A DNA stretch of 36,675 nucleotides from Gammaproteobacteria bacterium HGW-Gammaproteobacteria-2 (GCA_002840015.1 PGZE01000053.1:1-36675), one strand, 5' to 3'. Shown: positions 24,956 through 33,511, counted from the stretch's first letter. Notes: generated from the letters alone by a model not told the origin. Numbers and translations are program-made.

Positions 24956-25300
24956 ATGCCAAGCCGCTATCACCTGCGCCTGTCCGACCCGGCCAAAGCC
25001 CGTGGCAATGACCCGGGCCTGGCCTTTCGTGCGGTCAGTGCGGAAGGCTTCGCCGAGGAACTGGAAAACGCATTGCGCGAAGACAGTCTGTTCACTCGCT
25101 GGAAAGCGGCACAACCCGACCCGGACGCAGTTGATCCGGGGCTCGGCGTGACCGACGCCAATGCTGTCGTCAGCGGCGCGCAGCAGGATTTGTCGATTGA
25201 TCTGATCGCCACCACCAGCATCCCCGGCGCGGTGCTGCGCCACCGCTTGCGGCTGCTCGCCGGCCACGGCTGGGCGCTGCACGATGTGACTGCTGCCTGA
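24956..25300 (+). CDS. Conserved small protein of unknown function downstream of prc
   Basis: A 114-residue soluble protein without signal peptide or membrane spans, beginning MPSRYHLRLSDPAKARG. It has mixed composition with LVxxT-like strands near the end (LSIDLIATTSIPGAVLRHRLRLLAGHGWALHDVTA), suggesting an alpha/beta fold. It starts 16 nt after prc and is probably co-transcribed. I recall similar short proteins after prc in Xanthomonadales, but no function is known to me. A hairpin-like CGCTC-GT-GAGCG follows the stop codon. Confidence 0.7.
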   Translation: MPSRYHLRLSDPAKARGNDPGLAFRAVSAEGFAEELENALREDSLFTRWKAAQPDPDAVDPGLGVTDANAVVSGAQQDLSIDLIATTSIPGAVLRHRLRLLAGHGWALHDVTAA

Positions 25301-25361
25301 CAAGCGCTCGTGAGCGATCGCATCCATCGCGCATCAGATCGCGCACAGGGTGCTGATTTGC

Positions 25362-25562
25362 CTCTGTGGGAGCGCACCCTGTGCGCGACCAGAAACCGCA
25401 CTATCAAGTCGCCCACAGGGTGGGCTCCTACAGGTAAGCGCCTACGCTAATTTGCAGGAGCAACTATGCTACTCGCTGGTGCCAATCCGTGCTGTTTGTG
25501 GGAGCCGGCCTGCCGGCGAACGATCTTGCAACAGCTTCGCACGCAAGGCGCGCTCCAACAAA
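25362..25562. repeat. Second cluster of REP-like palindromic repeats
   Basis: The 343-bp gap between the prc operon and the end of ppc contains no gene. It holds GTGGGAGCGCACCCTGTGCGCG, GCCCACAGGGTGGGC and other paired GGGAGC/GCTCC arms. The piece 25485-25556 is the inverted counterpart of 13212-13284. These may act as terminators or RNA stabilisers between the convergent transcripts. Confidence 0.85.
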
Positions 25563-25643
25563 CGTCTTGAAGCACCCCTGTAGCAACTGTGTTGCCAGTT
25601 GGTGCGTTTGAGAGGTGTTCAGGCGCGCAGCGGCGAAGCCGCC

Positions 25644-28376
25644 TCAGCCGGTGTTCTGGATACCGGCGGCAATGCCGTTGACCGTTGCCACCAGCGCATG
25701 GAACAACGCATCTTCGGGCCGGTCAGCGGCACGCCAGCGCGCCAGCAGGTCAACCTGCAACAGGCTGATCGGATCGACATAGGGATTGCGCAGACGAATG
25801 CTCTGCGCCAACCGGCGATCACCTTGCAACAAGTATTCCTGGCTCTTGATCGCCAACACCGCGCTGACACAACGCTGAAACTCGGCGGCAATGCGCGGAA
25901 AGAACTGCGCATGCGCGGCGCCGGCGAGCCGTGAATAATGCTCGAATATCGCCAGATCCGACTTTGCCAGTACCATTTCCAGATCGTCGATCAAGGTGGC
26001 GAAAAACGGCCAGTCGCGCACCATTTCGGCAACCGCATCGCGACCAAAATCGCTGACCGCGGTGTCGAGCGCGGTACCAAGGCCATACCACGCGGTCAGG
26101 CCGGCGCGGTTCTGGCTCCAGGCGAACACCCACGGTATCGCGCGCAGGCGTTCGATGCCGCCACTGCCACCACGCCGCGATGGCCGTGAACCGATGCGCA
26201 GCCGCTCGATCACATCGATCGGGGTGGCGGCGCGGAAGTAATCGCCGAAACCGGGATCTTCGTGTACCAGTGCGCGGTAATGCTGCCGCGATTGCTGCGC
26301 CAGTGCGCCCACCCGCTCGCGCCACAGGTCTTCGCGCCCATCGGCCGGACGCGGGCGCAAGGTGGCGCGTAATACCGCACCGGCGGCCTGTTCCAGATGA
26401 CGCTCGGCCAATGCCCGCACGCCGTATTTGCGATGGATCACCTCGCCCTGTTCGGTAACGCGCAAAAAGCCGTTGACCGAACCCCGCGGCGCAGCGATCA
26501 CTGCACGCTCGGTCTTGCCGCCGCCACGACTGGCCGAGCCACCACGTCCGTGGAAGAAGGCGATGGCAATGCCGCTTTCCTGCGCCAGCGCGGTGAGTGC
26601 TACCTGGGTACGCTGCAAAGCCCAGCGCGAGGCCAGCAAACCGCCATCCTTGGCGCTGTCGGAATAGCCGAGCATCACCATTTGCCGGTCGCCGCGCTGG
26701 GTCAAATGGGTTCGATACACCGGGTCGGCAAACAGTGAACGCAGCGTTGCCTCGGCCGCCTGCAGGTCGGCAACGGTTTCAAACAGCGGCGCAACATCGA
26801 TCGGGATCGCATTGCCGTCCTCGACACAGCCCGCCACCCGCGCCAGCGCCAACACCGCCAGGGCATCGGCGGCGCTGCGGCTCATGCTGACGATATACGG
26901 GCCGATTGCCTGTGCGCCATAGCGTTTTCGCGCCTGTGCCAGCGCCGCAAACACCGCCAGCACCGGCGCTGCCACGTCGGCATCGGGCTGTACTGGCGAT
27001 TGCCCGGCAATCAGGCCATGCAGTGTTGGTGCGCGCTCCGCGGGCTCGCGCTCGGCATAACCCGGCTGCTGCAACAAGGCCGCCAGCGCAGCGTCGTGGA
27101 TCGCCGAATCCTGGCGCAAATCGAGCGTGGCCAGATGAAAGCCAAAGCATTGCAGGCGACGGATCAGACGCTCCAGCGCGAACTGGCCGGCGTGGCCGCC
27201 GCGATGTGTCGCCAGACTGGCATCGATGCAGGCCAGATCGGCAGCGAACTGCTGATGGCTTTGGTAGCCCGCATCGCTGCCACGCGCGGTGGCGCTGAGG
27301 CGTGCAGCGATCAGATCAAGCAATTCGCGATACGGCATGTCGGCTTCGCGCGCCGGTTTGCGTGCCGCCACCTTCGGCAACAATTGCCGATAGGCGGCGA
27401 GCAAGTCCAGCACGCCCTGATCCACTGCCACCCGCGACAACGATTGGGTGAGCACGGTGCGCAGCGACAGCACGTCGCGCCGGTAGCACTGCAACACCGC
27501 CGCACGCTGCGCTTGCAGCGTATCGAGCATGGTAGCGGCGCCAACATTGGGATTTCCGTCCATGTCGCCGCCCACCCATGTGGCGAATCGCAGCACCGGC
27601 GGCAATGTTGGGCACTGGCCATAGGCAGCGGTAACCGCCTCGGTCAGCGCTTCATGAAAGCCCGGCACCACCCTGTACAGCACTTCGGTGAGGTAATAGC
27701 CAACGTGCTCCATCTCATCGCGCACGCTCGGCTTTACCATCGGCATGTCGCTGGTCTGCCAGGCTGAAGTCAACGCAACCCGAATTCGCTCGTGGCCCTT
27801 GCGCTGTTCTGCCGGTGTCAGGGTATGGTCTATGTCATCGACCAGCCGCCGCACCACCTCGCGCTCCTTGTGCAACAGCACCCGGCGCACCGCTTCGGTG
27901 GGGTGCGCGGTAAACACCGGCTGCACGCACAAATGCGCCAACGCGCTTTCAACCTCGGCATAGCCCACACCGGCATCGCGAAGCTCCTGCAGCACTGCTT
28001 CAAGGCTGCCCGGTTGCGCGGCGGCACCGGCTTTCTGGTATTCGCGGCGGCGCCGGATGCGATGCACGCGCTCGGCCAGGTTTACCGCCTGAAACCACAG
28101 CGAAAACGCGCGCACCAGTTGCTCGGCCGCTTCGAGGTCAAGCCCTTGCAGCGTCTGCGCCAGCTCGGCGGCCGGTTGCCCGGCCTCGCGGCGGCCGATG
28201 GCAGCAACGCGCACACTCTCAACCTTGTCGAGAAAAGCTTCGCCTTCCTGTTCGGCCAGAATGTCGCCAACCAATGCACCCAGTTTGCGTACATCTTCGC
28301 GCAATGCCTGGTCGGTTGCGGGCAAATCCGTTGCGCGCAGCAAGGGATGTTCAACGGGGATATGGATTGGGGTCAT
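25644..28376 (-). CDS. ppc: Phosphoenolpyruvate carboxylase
   Basis: PEP carboxylase fixes bicarbonate onto PEP to give oxaloacetate and refill the TCA cycle. The 910-residue protein has the normal bacterial length and ends in the conserved ...GIQNTG. Active-site blocks are VFTAHPTEAVRR (catalytic His), FATWVGGDMDGNPNV, MLGYSDSAKDGG (Lys/Asp), FFHGRGGSASRGGG (Gly-rich mobile loop) and RAIPWVFAWSQNR. The gene starts with ATG 28376 and diverges from an amino-acid permease. The ribosome-binding site is weak. No damage is visible, in contrast to several neighbours. Confidence 0.97.
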   Translation of the reverse strand: MTPIHIPVEHPLLRATDLPATDQALREDVRKLGALVGDILAEQEGEAFLDKVESVRVAAIGRREAGQPAAELAQTLQGLDLEAAEQLVRAFSLWFQAVNLAERVHRIRRRREYQKAGAAAQPGSLEAVLQELRDAGVGYAEVESALAHLCVQPVFTAHPTEAVRRVLLHKEREVVRRLVDDIDHTLTPAEQRKGHERIRVALTSAWQTSDMPMVKPSVRDEMEHVGYYLTEVLYRVVPGFHEALTEAVTAAYGQCPTLPPVLRFATWVGGDMDGNPNVGAATMLDTLQAQRAAVLQCYRRDVLSLRTVLTQSLSRVAVDQGVLDLLAAYRQLLPKVAARKPAREADMPYRELLDLIAARLSATARGSDAGYQSHQQFAADLACIDASLATHRGGHAGQFALERLIRRLQCFGFHLATLDLRQDSAIHDAALAALLQQPGYAEREPAERAPTLHGLIAGQSPVQPDADVAAPVLAVFAALAQARKRYGAQAIGPYIVSMSRSAADALAVLALARVAGCVEDGNAIPIDVAPLFETVADLQAAEATLRSLFADPVYRTHLTQRGDRQMVMLGYSDSAKDGGLLASRWALQRTQVALTALAQESGIAIAFFHGRGGSASRGGGKTERAVIAAPRGSVNGFLRVTEQGEVIHRKYGVRALAERHLEQAAGAVLRATLRPRPADGREDLWRERVGALAQQSRQHYRALVHEDPGFGDYFRAATPIDVIERLRIGSRPSRRGGSGGIERLRAIPWVFAWSQNRAGLTAWYGLGTALDTAVSDFGRDAVAEMVRDWPFFATLIDDLEMVLAKSDLAIFEHYSRLAGAAHAQFFPRIAAEFQRCVSAVLAIKSQEYLLQGDRRLAQSIRLRNPYVDPISLLQVDLLARWRAADRPEDALFHALVATVNGIAAGIQNTG

Positions 28377-28510
28377 CGCTAAAGCCTACACGTCCGCAGC
28401 GATTGAGCAATGCTTCGCATACGTATGGAACGCGCTCACGACGCTTTCTACAGCTTCATGCGCGACTTCGGCTAAGCTGCACCACTGCATCGCCAACACG
28501 AGTTCCACAT

Positions 28511-29944
28511 ATGCCCCAGATCTTCGCCCGCCGCCCCATTGCCGCCCCCAACAGCCAAGGCTTCAGCCGCCAGATCGGTGGCCTGGGACTGATCGCCCTC
28601 GGCGTCGGCGGCATCATCGGCACCGGCATCTTTGTGCTCACCGGCACCGCCGCCGCCTTGCATGCAGGGCCAGCGGTGGCGCTGAGTTTTGTCATCGCAG
28701 CGTTTGCCTGCGCGCTGGCGGCAATGTGCTATGCCGAACTGGCAACGGTAATCCCGGTATCGGGCAGCGCCTACAGCTACACCTACGCCACCCTCGGCGA
28801 ATTGCCAGCCTGGTTCGTGGCCTGGAACCTGATTCTGGAGTACCTGCTCGGCGCCAGCCTGGTCGCGGTCGGCTGGTCGGGCTATCTGGTCAGCGCGCTG
28901 GCGGATGTCGGCGTGAGCATCCCCGCAGCGCTCACCCAGGCGCCGCTGGCGCATACCGCGTCCGGCTGGCAAAGCAGCGGCGCCCTGTTCAACTTGCCGG
29001 CAATGGCGGTGATCGCAGTAATGGGCGCGCTCGCCTACACCGGCCTGCGCAACAGTGCGCGCGCCAACGCGGTGTTTCTGATGATCAAGTTGTTCGTGAT
29101 CCTCGGCTTCATCGTCTTTGGCATCTGGCACGTTGATGCCACGCGCTGGCTGCCGTTCATACCGGAAAATACCGGCATTGCCGGGCAGTTCGGCTGGACC
29201 GGCGTGATGCAGGGCGCTGCGATGGTGTTTTTCACTTATCTGGGCTTTGATGCATTGGCAACGATGGCGCAGGAAGTGAAGCAGCCGCAGCGCAATGTGC
29301 CGATCGGCATCTTCGGCGCATTGGCGGTATGCACCGTGCTCTACATTGCCGTGGCAATGGTCGTGACCGGTCTGGTCGATTACCGCGATCTGAATGTCGA
29401 TGCGCCGGTAGCGCTGGCGCTGGATCGCACCGCCGCCCTGCTGTGGCTGGCGCCGTGGCTCAAATGGGGCGCCATAGCCGGCATGACTTCGGTGCTGCTG
29501 GTGATCCTCACCGCCTTGCCGCGCATCTTCCACGCGGTTGCCAGTGATGGCCTGTTGCCCACACGTTTGGCTCGCTTGCATCCGCGTTTTGCCACGCCGG
29601 CAATTTTGATCGTGATCTGCACCGGCACCGCGATGCTGATGGCCGGACTGCTGCCGCTGCATGTGCTGGGCGAGCTGATTTCGCTGGGCACCCTGGCCGC
29701 GTTCAGCGTGGTGTGCGCGGCGGTGCCGGTGCTACGCCGTACCCGGCCTGATCTCAAGCGCGCGTTCCGCGTGCCGTTCGCCGATTTCACCGCCAGCCTT
29801 GGCGTGCTCGCCTGCCTGTACCTGATGTCGTCGGTGAGCGCCGCCGGCTGGATACGGTTCGGCGCATGGACCGTGATCGGCATTGCGCTGTATGCGCTGT
29901 ACGGCTATCACCGCTCGCCATTGCGCCGCGGTGAGGTTCACTGA
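28511..29944 (+). CDS. APC-family amino acid permease (cationic amino acid transporter type)
   Basis: A 477-residue inner-membrane transporter with about 12 helices of the amino acid-polyamine-organocation (APC) superfamily. The N-terminal GGIIGTGIFVLTG is the substrate-binding break in helix 1. Other blocks are AMCYAELATVIPVSGSAYSYTY, MVFFTYLGFDALATMAQEVKQPQRNVPIGI and the RIFHAVASDGLLP loop. These match the CAT-like/YhdG branch that moves basic or branched amino acids, but the substrate is not deducible. ATG 28511 was chosen since homology starts within 20 residues; the upstream extension to 28274 runs antisense to ppc. The YceI lipoprotein gene begins 33 nt downstream. Confidence 0.9.
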   Translation: MPQIFARRPIAAPNSQGFSRQIGGLGLIALGVGGIIGTGIFVLTGTAAALHAGPAVALSFVIAAFACALAAMCYAELATVIPVSGSAYSYTYATLGELPAWFVAWNLILEYLLGASLVAVGWSGYLVSALADVGVSIPAALTQAPLAHTASGWQSSGALFNLPAMAVIAVMGALAYTGLRNSARANAVFLMIKLFVILGFIVFGIWHVDATRWLPFIPENTGIAGQFGWTGVMQGAAMVFFTYLGFDALATMAQEVKQPQRNVPIGIFGALAVCTVLYIAVAMVVTGLVDYRDLNVDAPVALALDRTAALLWLAPWLKWGAIAGMTSVLLVILTALPRIFHAVASDGLLPTRLARLHPRFATPAILIVICTGTAMLMAGLLPLHVLGELISLGTLAAFSVVCAAVPVLRRTRPDLKRAFRVPFADFTASLGVLACLYLMSSVSAAGWIRFGAWTVIGIALYALYGYHRSPLRRGEVH

Positions 29945-29977
29945 GCGGGTGAACAGCGCATTGAAGCGGGAGTGCAT

Positions 29978-30751
29978 TTGAGCAAGCCAAGCCTGCATTC
30001 GACGCAACGGCACCGGTTTTGCGCATGCCTGTTGCTTGTTCTGCCCGTGCTGCTGACGGCGTGCCAGGCGCCTGCGCCGCGCAGCACCACCGATACGCCA
30101 ACCGAGGTTGCCGCAGCACCCAGCGACGAAGCGCTGCGCGCCGAGTACGCCAGCCTCGCCCAACGCGGCGGCCAACTCTATGTCATCGATGCCGCGCGCT
30201 CGCGGCTGCTGATCTACGCCTATCGTGGCGGCACCATGGCCAGGCTCGGGCACAATCACGTGCTACGCGCCACGCAGATCAATGGCTATGTGCATGTGCC
30301 TGCCAGCGCCGCAGCTACCGGGGCACGCTTCGATTTGCGCGTGCCGCTGGCGCAACTGCTGATCGATGAGCCGGAACTGCGCGCCGCCACCGGCGATGCG
30401 TTCGCTGGCGAACGCTCGGCAGCCGACATTGCCAGCACCCAGCACAACATGCTGGGGCCGGACAATCTGGACGCCGCGCGATTCCCGGATGTGCGCGTGC
30501 ATGCAAGCGCCATATCCGGCGACTGGCCGGCGCTGGTTGCCGATATCGAAATCACCCTACACGGCGTCACCCGTGCAATGACGGTACCGTTGCTGGTGCA
30601 TCACGAGCAAGCCGAACTCACCGTCACCGGCGCACTCGCCTTGCGCCAGAGCGATTTCGGCATCACCCCGTATTCGGCACTGCTGGGCCTGCTAGCGGTG
30701 CAGGATGCTGTGACGATCCGCTTTGAATTGATTGCCCGCGAACAGCGCTAG
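29978..30751 (+). CDS. YceI-domain lipoprotein
   Basis: A 257-residue exported protein with a lipobox (LLVLPVLLTAC) and a low-complexity linker to about residue 45. A YceI-type barrel follows: QLYVIDAARSRLLIYAYRGG, LGHNHVLRATQINGYVHV, FDLRVPLAQLLIDEP, the loop NMLGPDNLDAARFPDVRVHA, the family strand IEITLHGVTRAMTVPL, and ITPYSALLGLLAVQDAVTI near the end. It would bind an amphiphilic ligand at a membrane face. Start TTG 29978 has GGGAG 5 nt upstream; GTG 29972 is the alternative but is too close. It is convergent with the cupin cassette and probably follows the permease in one transcript. It is distinct from the b561-linked YceI at 2456. Confidence 0.85.
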   Translation: MSKPSLHSTQRHRFCACLLLVLPVLLTACQAPAPRSTTDTPTEVAAAPSDEALRAEYASLAQRGGQLYVIDAARSRLLIYAYRGGTMARLGHNHVLRATQINGYVHVPASAAATGARFDLRVPLAQLLIDEPELRAATGDAFAGERSAADIASTQHNMLGPDNLDAARFPDVRVHASAISGDWPALVADIEITLHGVTRAMTVPLLVHHEQAELTVTGALALRQSDFGITPYSALLGLLAVQDAVTIRFELIAREQR

Positions 30752-30801
30752 CATTGCCTACACCTTACCGATTAATGCCGCCGAGATTCGCTGTGTTACA
30801 C

Positions 30802-30820
30802 GCCTTCGGATACCGAACGC
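30802..30820. terminator. Short hairpin between convergent genes
   Basis: TTCGG-ATA-CCGAA, extended by GC pairs with one mismatch, lies in the 103-bp gap between the YceI lipoprotein (+) and the cupin-domain gene (-). It is a weak candidate for a bidirectional terminator. Confidence 0.3.
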
Positions 30821-30854
30821 CTGCTGCTCCCGGCGCGATGGCTGCGGCATCAGT

Positions 30855-32171
30855 TCAATCGCCCAGTTTCGCAAACACATGATGAAACAGGACGCAGCGT
30901 TTGAGGCCGTGAAACAGAGCCCCAAGTGCATCGCGTTCGGCAGCAACGGCAGCTGCTCCGTATTTTTGCGCCATTTGGCTCAGCGTTGCCGCCAGGCCAT
31001 GGCCCCTGAGCATGGCGTCCAGCATGTCCAGGGCGGTGTCATTGAAATCCAGGCCGAGCAGGTTGCCAAAGCGCTCGGTATTGCCGGTCATCTCAGCCAC
31101 CCAGGCCAGCACTTTCGCAACCGGATCGCTGTACTGAAACTCTCTGCGCACCAGGCCCAGCAGTTCCTCGCGATCAAATACATTGAGCAGCACCGCGAGC
31201 AGGAAGCGATGATCCGGATCGTGCAACTTGCGCCGAAGTTCGACAATGCTGCGACTGACCAGGTCGTTGTGGACGGCCTGAAACAGCAGCTCGCGCTGTG
31301 CCGGCGGCAGCGCCACACACAGATCGCATAGACGCTGCGCTTCGACGAGGTCGGCGCCGATCAGTGTTTGCTCACCAATCAGCGTATACGCCAGAAACAG
31401 GTCGGCGTTGCCAAGCACGCGCAGCAAATGCCGTTCGTGATCTTCCGCATTCAACACGCGCAGCATGCGCAGGGTTTGCAGTTTGCGCAGTGTGGCGGCG
31501 TGCCGCTGAAACGGATCGACGGCCAGCCCCGGCCAGCGGTAATCGTATTGCACCTCGGTATTGGGGTCGTCGGTAATGGTGCGAACGACAATCGTCAACG
31601 AGGGCCGGATCAGGTGAAACAGGGCGTGGATCAACGCGTCACCGCGCGCGATCACACGGGTGTCGCCGGGCCGCAGCACCTCGATATCCCTTAGCTGTAG
31701 TTGCCCGGCAATGGCGCGCTGTTTCAGCGATGCTTGCTGCCACGGTTCGAAGCGATAGCGGCTATGGATGCTGGAGCCAGCCAGCACATGGAAGGCGCCG
31801 CAGAAGCCATGCTGATGAATGCTGGTGGTGCCATCGAGCCAGGTCAGTGCAGAAATATCGAAGTGTTCTCCGCGATATAGCGACAGCGGCGGCTCGGCGA
31901 ACTTGCCATCCAGGTCGTGTTGCCGGCAGAGCTGCTCTGCGCTCAACACATAGTCGATCAGATCGGCATGCGTGATGTGCGCGGAAGGATTGAACGCCTG
32001 CAGTTGCGCAGCGGCAACCGACTCGATCCGCGCGTACACCGCGTCCCGTTCGGTGCCAACTTCAGCGGCGATGGCTTCGCCCAGCGCCTTGAAAAAGCTT
32101 TCGACGCGGTGCGGCGGCGCGGTCGTGATCCGCAGCGCGGCCAATTGATTTTGCACGCTAGCCATCGGCAT
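30855..32171 (-). CDS. Cupin (cysteine-dioxygenase-like)/helical protein, third gene of the peptide-oxygenase cassette
   Basis: A 438-residue soluble protein of no family I can name. Its N-terminal half resembles a cupin: TTSIHQHGFCGAFHVLAG has the H-x-H of cupin motif 1 (His119, His121) with the usual glutamate absent, as in thiol dioxygenases. LRPGDTRVIARGDALIHALFHL supplies motif-2-like PGD and a later His (His182 or His186). A mononuclear iron site is therefore possible. From about residue 215 to the end the sequence is helix-rich and unlike known dioxygenases (AATLRKLQTLRMLRVLN, LLFQAVHNDLVSRSIVELRRKL). ATG 32171 or 32165 both lack a strong ribosome site. It follows the 2OG oxygenase by 71 nt on the same strand and ends convergent with the YceI lipoprotein. 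The inferred role, acting on the small peptide, is untested. Confidence 0.75.
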   Translation of the reverse strand: MPMASVQNQLAALRITTAPPHRVESFFKALGEAIAAEVGTERDAVYARIESVAAAQLQAFNPSAHITHADLIDYVLSAEQLCRQHDLDGKFAEPPLSLYRGEHFDISALTWLDGTTSIHQHGFCGAFHVLAGSSIHSRYRFEPWQQASLKQRAIAGQLQLRDIEVLRPGDTRVIARGDALIHALFHLIRPSLTIVVRTITDDPNTEVQYDYRWPGLAVDPFQRHAATLRKLQTLRMLRVLNAEDHERHLLRVLGNADLFLAYTLIGEQTLIGADLVEAQRLCDLCVALPPAQRELLFQAVHNDLVSRSIVELRRKLHDPDHRFLLAVLLNVFDREELLGLVRREFQYSDPVAKVLAWVAEMTGNTERFGNLLGLDFNDTALDMLDAMLRGHGLAATLSQMAQKYGAAAVAAERDALGALFHGLKRCVLFHHVFAKLGD

Positions 32172-32242
32172 CTACGTTGCGCCGGCAATACAGGCAACGA
32201 CGCGTTGCCAGGCGCCTGCGGCTATCGCCGACACGTTGCAGT

Positions 32243-33334
32243 TCACTGCATCACTCCGTGGTAATCGTCATCAACGAAATGAAACAGGATCGAGGTCGAG
32301 CGATGCCCGCCGGGCAACACATCGCGGCTATGTTGCAGCTCGCGCCCCTTGAAGATCAGCGCTTCGCCCAGGCACTGATGGACGGCATGCAAGCGGCCAT
32401 CACGGCCACGGATTTTCAAGGCCCATGGCGAGCGATGATCCTGATCCAGCGGCGCATAGTCGATCAACAGCGTAATGGTGTATTCGCAGGGCGGGCGGTC
32501 GGTATGCCAGGTCAGATCGCCGCCTTGGTCGTAGACCGACACGAACGAATACGAGGGCTTGGTGCGCCGACCAGCCAATTGCGCTACCCGCTCATTCAAC
32601 TGCTGGTGCCAGAAGTTGGCAACCGGATGATTGTGCGCCATGAAGCGGCGTGTACCGCCGCCGTCATCCCGCGCCAGATAGCCCTCGGCGGCGAGCTCGC
32701 GGAAGTATTGGCCAAGCGCCTGCACGTGTACTGCCGGCAGCAGGTCTTGCAGTGTCGCGAAACCCTCGCGGCAGAATTGCTCACGCGTTGCTGCGCTGTC
32801 CAGTTCCGTTGCCGATGCGGGCTCACGGCCCGCAGCCGCAACCACGCAGTCATTTCCAGAAGCCACAATCGATGGCTTGATTACCGGCGCCCAGACACTG
32901 CCGTGGTGGTGCGGTACGAAGTGCAGTTGCAAATCCCGCCAGTCGTCGGGCAGTTGCAGCCGGATCGCGCGCGCCGGGTCGGTGGACAACGCCTCGACTT
33001 CGCTTTGCGAACGGGCTTGTGCCGCCGCTGAGGCTTCGAGTGTGGCCAATGGGTAGCTGACCGCTTGCGGTAACGCGTCACGGGGCGCGAACAGACCAAT
33101 GCGCAGCAGCTCATCCGCGCCTTGTGCAGAAAGCGGCGCATCGCTGCGGCCATCGACCAGGGTCGAGCACAAAAAGGCATGCGCCGCCGGAAAGTTGCTG
33201 GCCTGGACCAGCACCATCGAGAGCGCCGCCGCCTTGACCGGAGCCCGCACCAAAAACGCGGGCGACGCGTCATCGCCTTGCACGGCGATACTGGCGCCGG
33301 GGTTCAGCGCCAGTTCGATTCCCGCACGTTGCAT
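32243..33334 (-). CDS. 2-oxoglutarate/Fe(II)-dependent oxygenase, second gene of the cassette
   Basis: A 363-residue protein. The C-terminal ~170 residues are a double-stranded beta-helix dioxygenase. The iron triad is His277 and Asp279 in LTWHTDRPP plus distal His335 in ELQHSRDVL, and Arg345 ten residues later fits the 2-oxoglutarate carboxylate. The pattern resembles prolyl-4-hydroxylase-type enzymes, and YSFVSVYDQGGD and YTITLLIDYAP form the core strands. The N-terminal ~180 residues (LVRAPVKAAALSMVLVQASNF, ELLRIGLFAPRDALP) match nothing I recognise and may bind the substrate. ATG 33334 begins only 3 nt after the stop of the 53-aa peptide gene, so the two are translationally coupled. The likely target is a peptide or amino-acid side chain; the proline-rich tail of the upstream product is an attractive guess. 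Confidence 0.85.
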   Translation of the reverse strand: MQRAGIELALNPGASIAVQGDDASPAFLVRAPVKAAALSMVLVQASNFPAAHAFLCSTLVDGRSDAPLSAQGADELLRIGLFAPRDALPQAVSYPLATLEASAAAQARSQSEVEALSTDPARAIRLQLPDDWRDLQLHFVPHHHGSVWAPVIKPSIVASGNDCVVAAAGREPASATELDSAATREQFCREGFATLQDLLPAVHVQALGQYFRELAAEGYLARDDGGGTRRFMAHNHPVANFWHQQLNERVAQLAGRRTKPSYSFVSVYDQGGDLTWHTDRPPCEYTITLLIDYAPLDQDHRSPWALKIRGRDGRLHAVHQCLGEALIFKGRELQHSRDVLPGGHRSTSILFHFVDDDYHGVMQ

Positions 33335-33337
33335 GGA

Positions 33338-33499
33338 TCAATCTTCGGCGCGGACTTCCTGCTGCGGTCGCGGCGAGGGATTGGGCATTCCCGGTGCAAA
33401 CTGCATGCTGCTCTCGCCTTTCGTCGTAAGGTTCTGCAGTTGCTCGACCAGGCCCGCCGGAACCGAAACCGCATTTTCGCCATTGCCATTGTTATGCAT
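33338..33499 (-). CDS. 53-aa proline-rich small protein, first gene of the cassette
   Basis: A short gene I found by translating the minus strand. It encodes 53 residues beginning MHNNGNGENAVSVPAG and ending RPQQEVRAED with a TGA at 33338-33340. GGGGAGAG lies 5 nt upstream of the ATG, one of the best ribosome sites in the window. The stop is 3 nt from the oxygenase ATG. Residues 11-28 could form an amphipathic helix (VPAGLVEQLQNLTTK), like a leader. Residues 30-53 are rich in Pro (36, 39, 41, 43, 45), Gln and Ser, a plausible core or target region. There is no signal peptide and no Cys. It could be a modified-peptide precursor or a small partner of the oxygenase. No family match is known to me. 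Confidence 0.7.
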   Translation of the reverse strand: MHNNGNGENAVSVPAGLVEQLQNLTTKGESSMQFAPGMPNPSPRPQQEVRAED

Positions 33500-33503
33500 C
33501 GGA

Positions 33504-33511
33504 CTCTCCCC
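33504..33511 (-). promoter_or_regulatory. Strong Shine-Dalgarno of the 53-aa peptide gene
   Basis: On the minus strand GGGGAGAG is followed by TCCG, then the ATG at 33499. It is complementary to the 16S rRNA 3' end over several bases. Its quality is the main evidence that the small ORF is translated. Confidence 0.7.

Noticed and set aside
22756-24957. A 733-codon open frame antisense to prc
   Set aside because: It lies wholly over prc, which has strong family motifs. Its product is His/Gln/Ala-rich, as expected from the complement of GC-rich codons.
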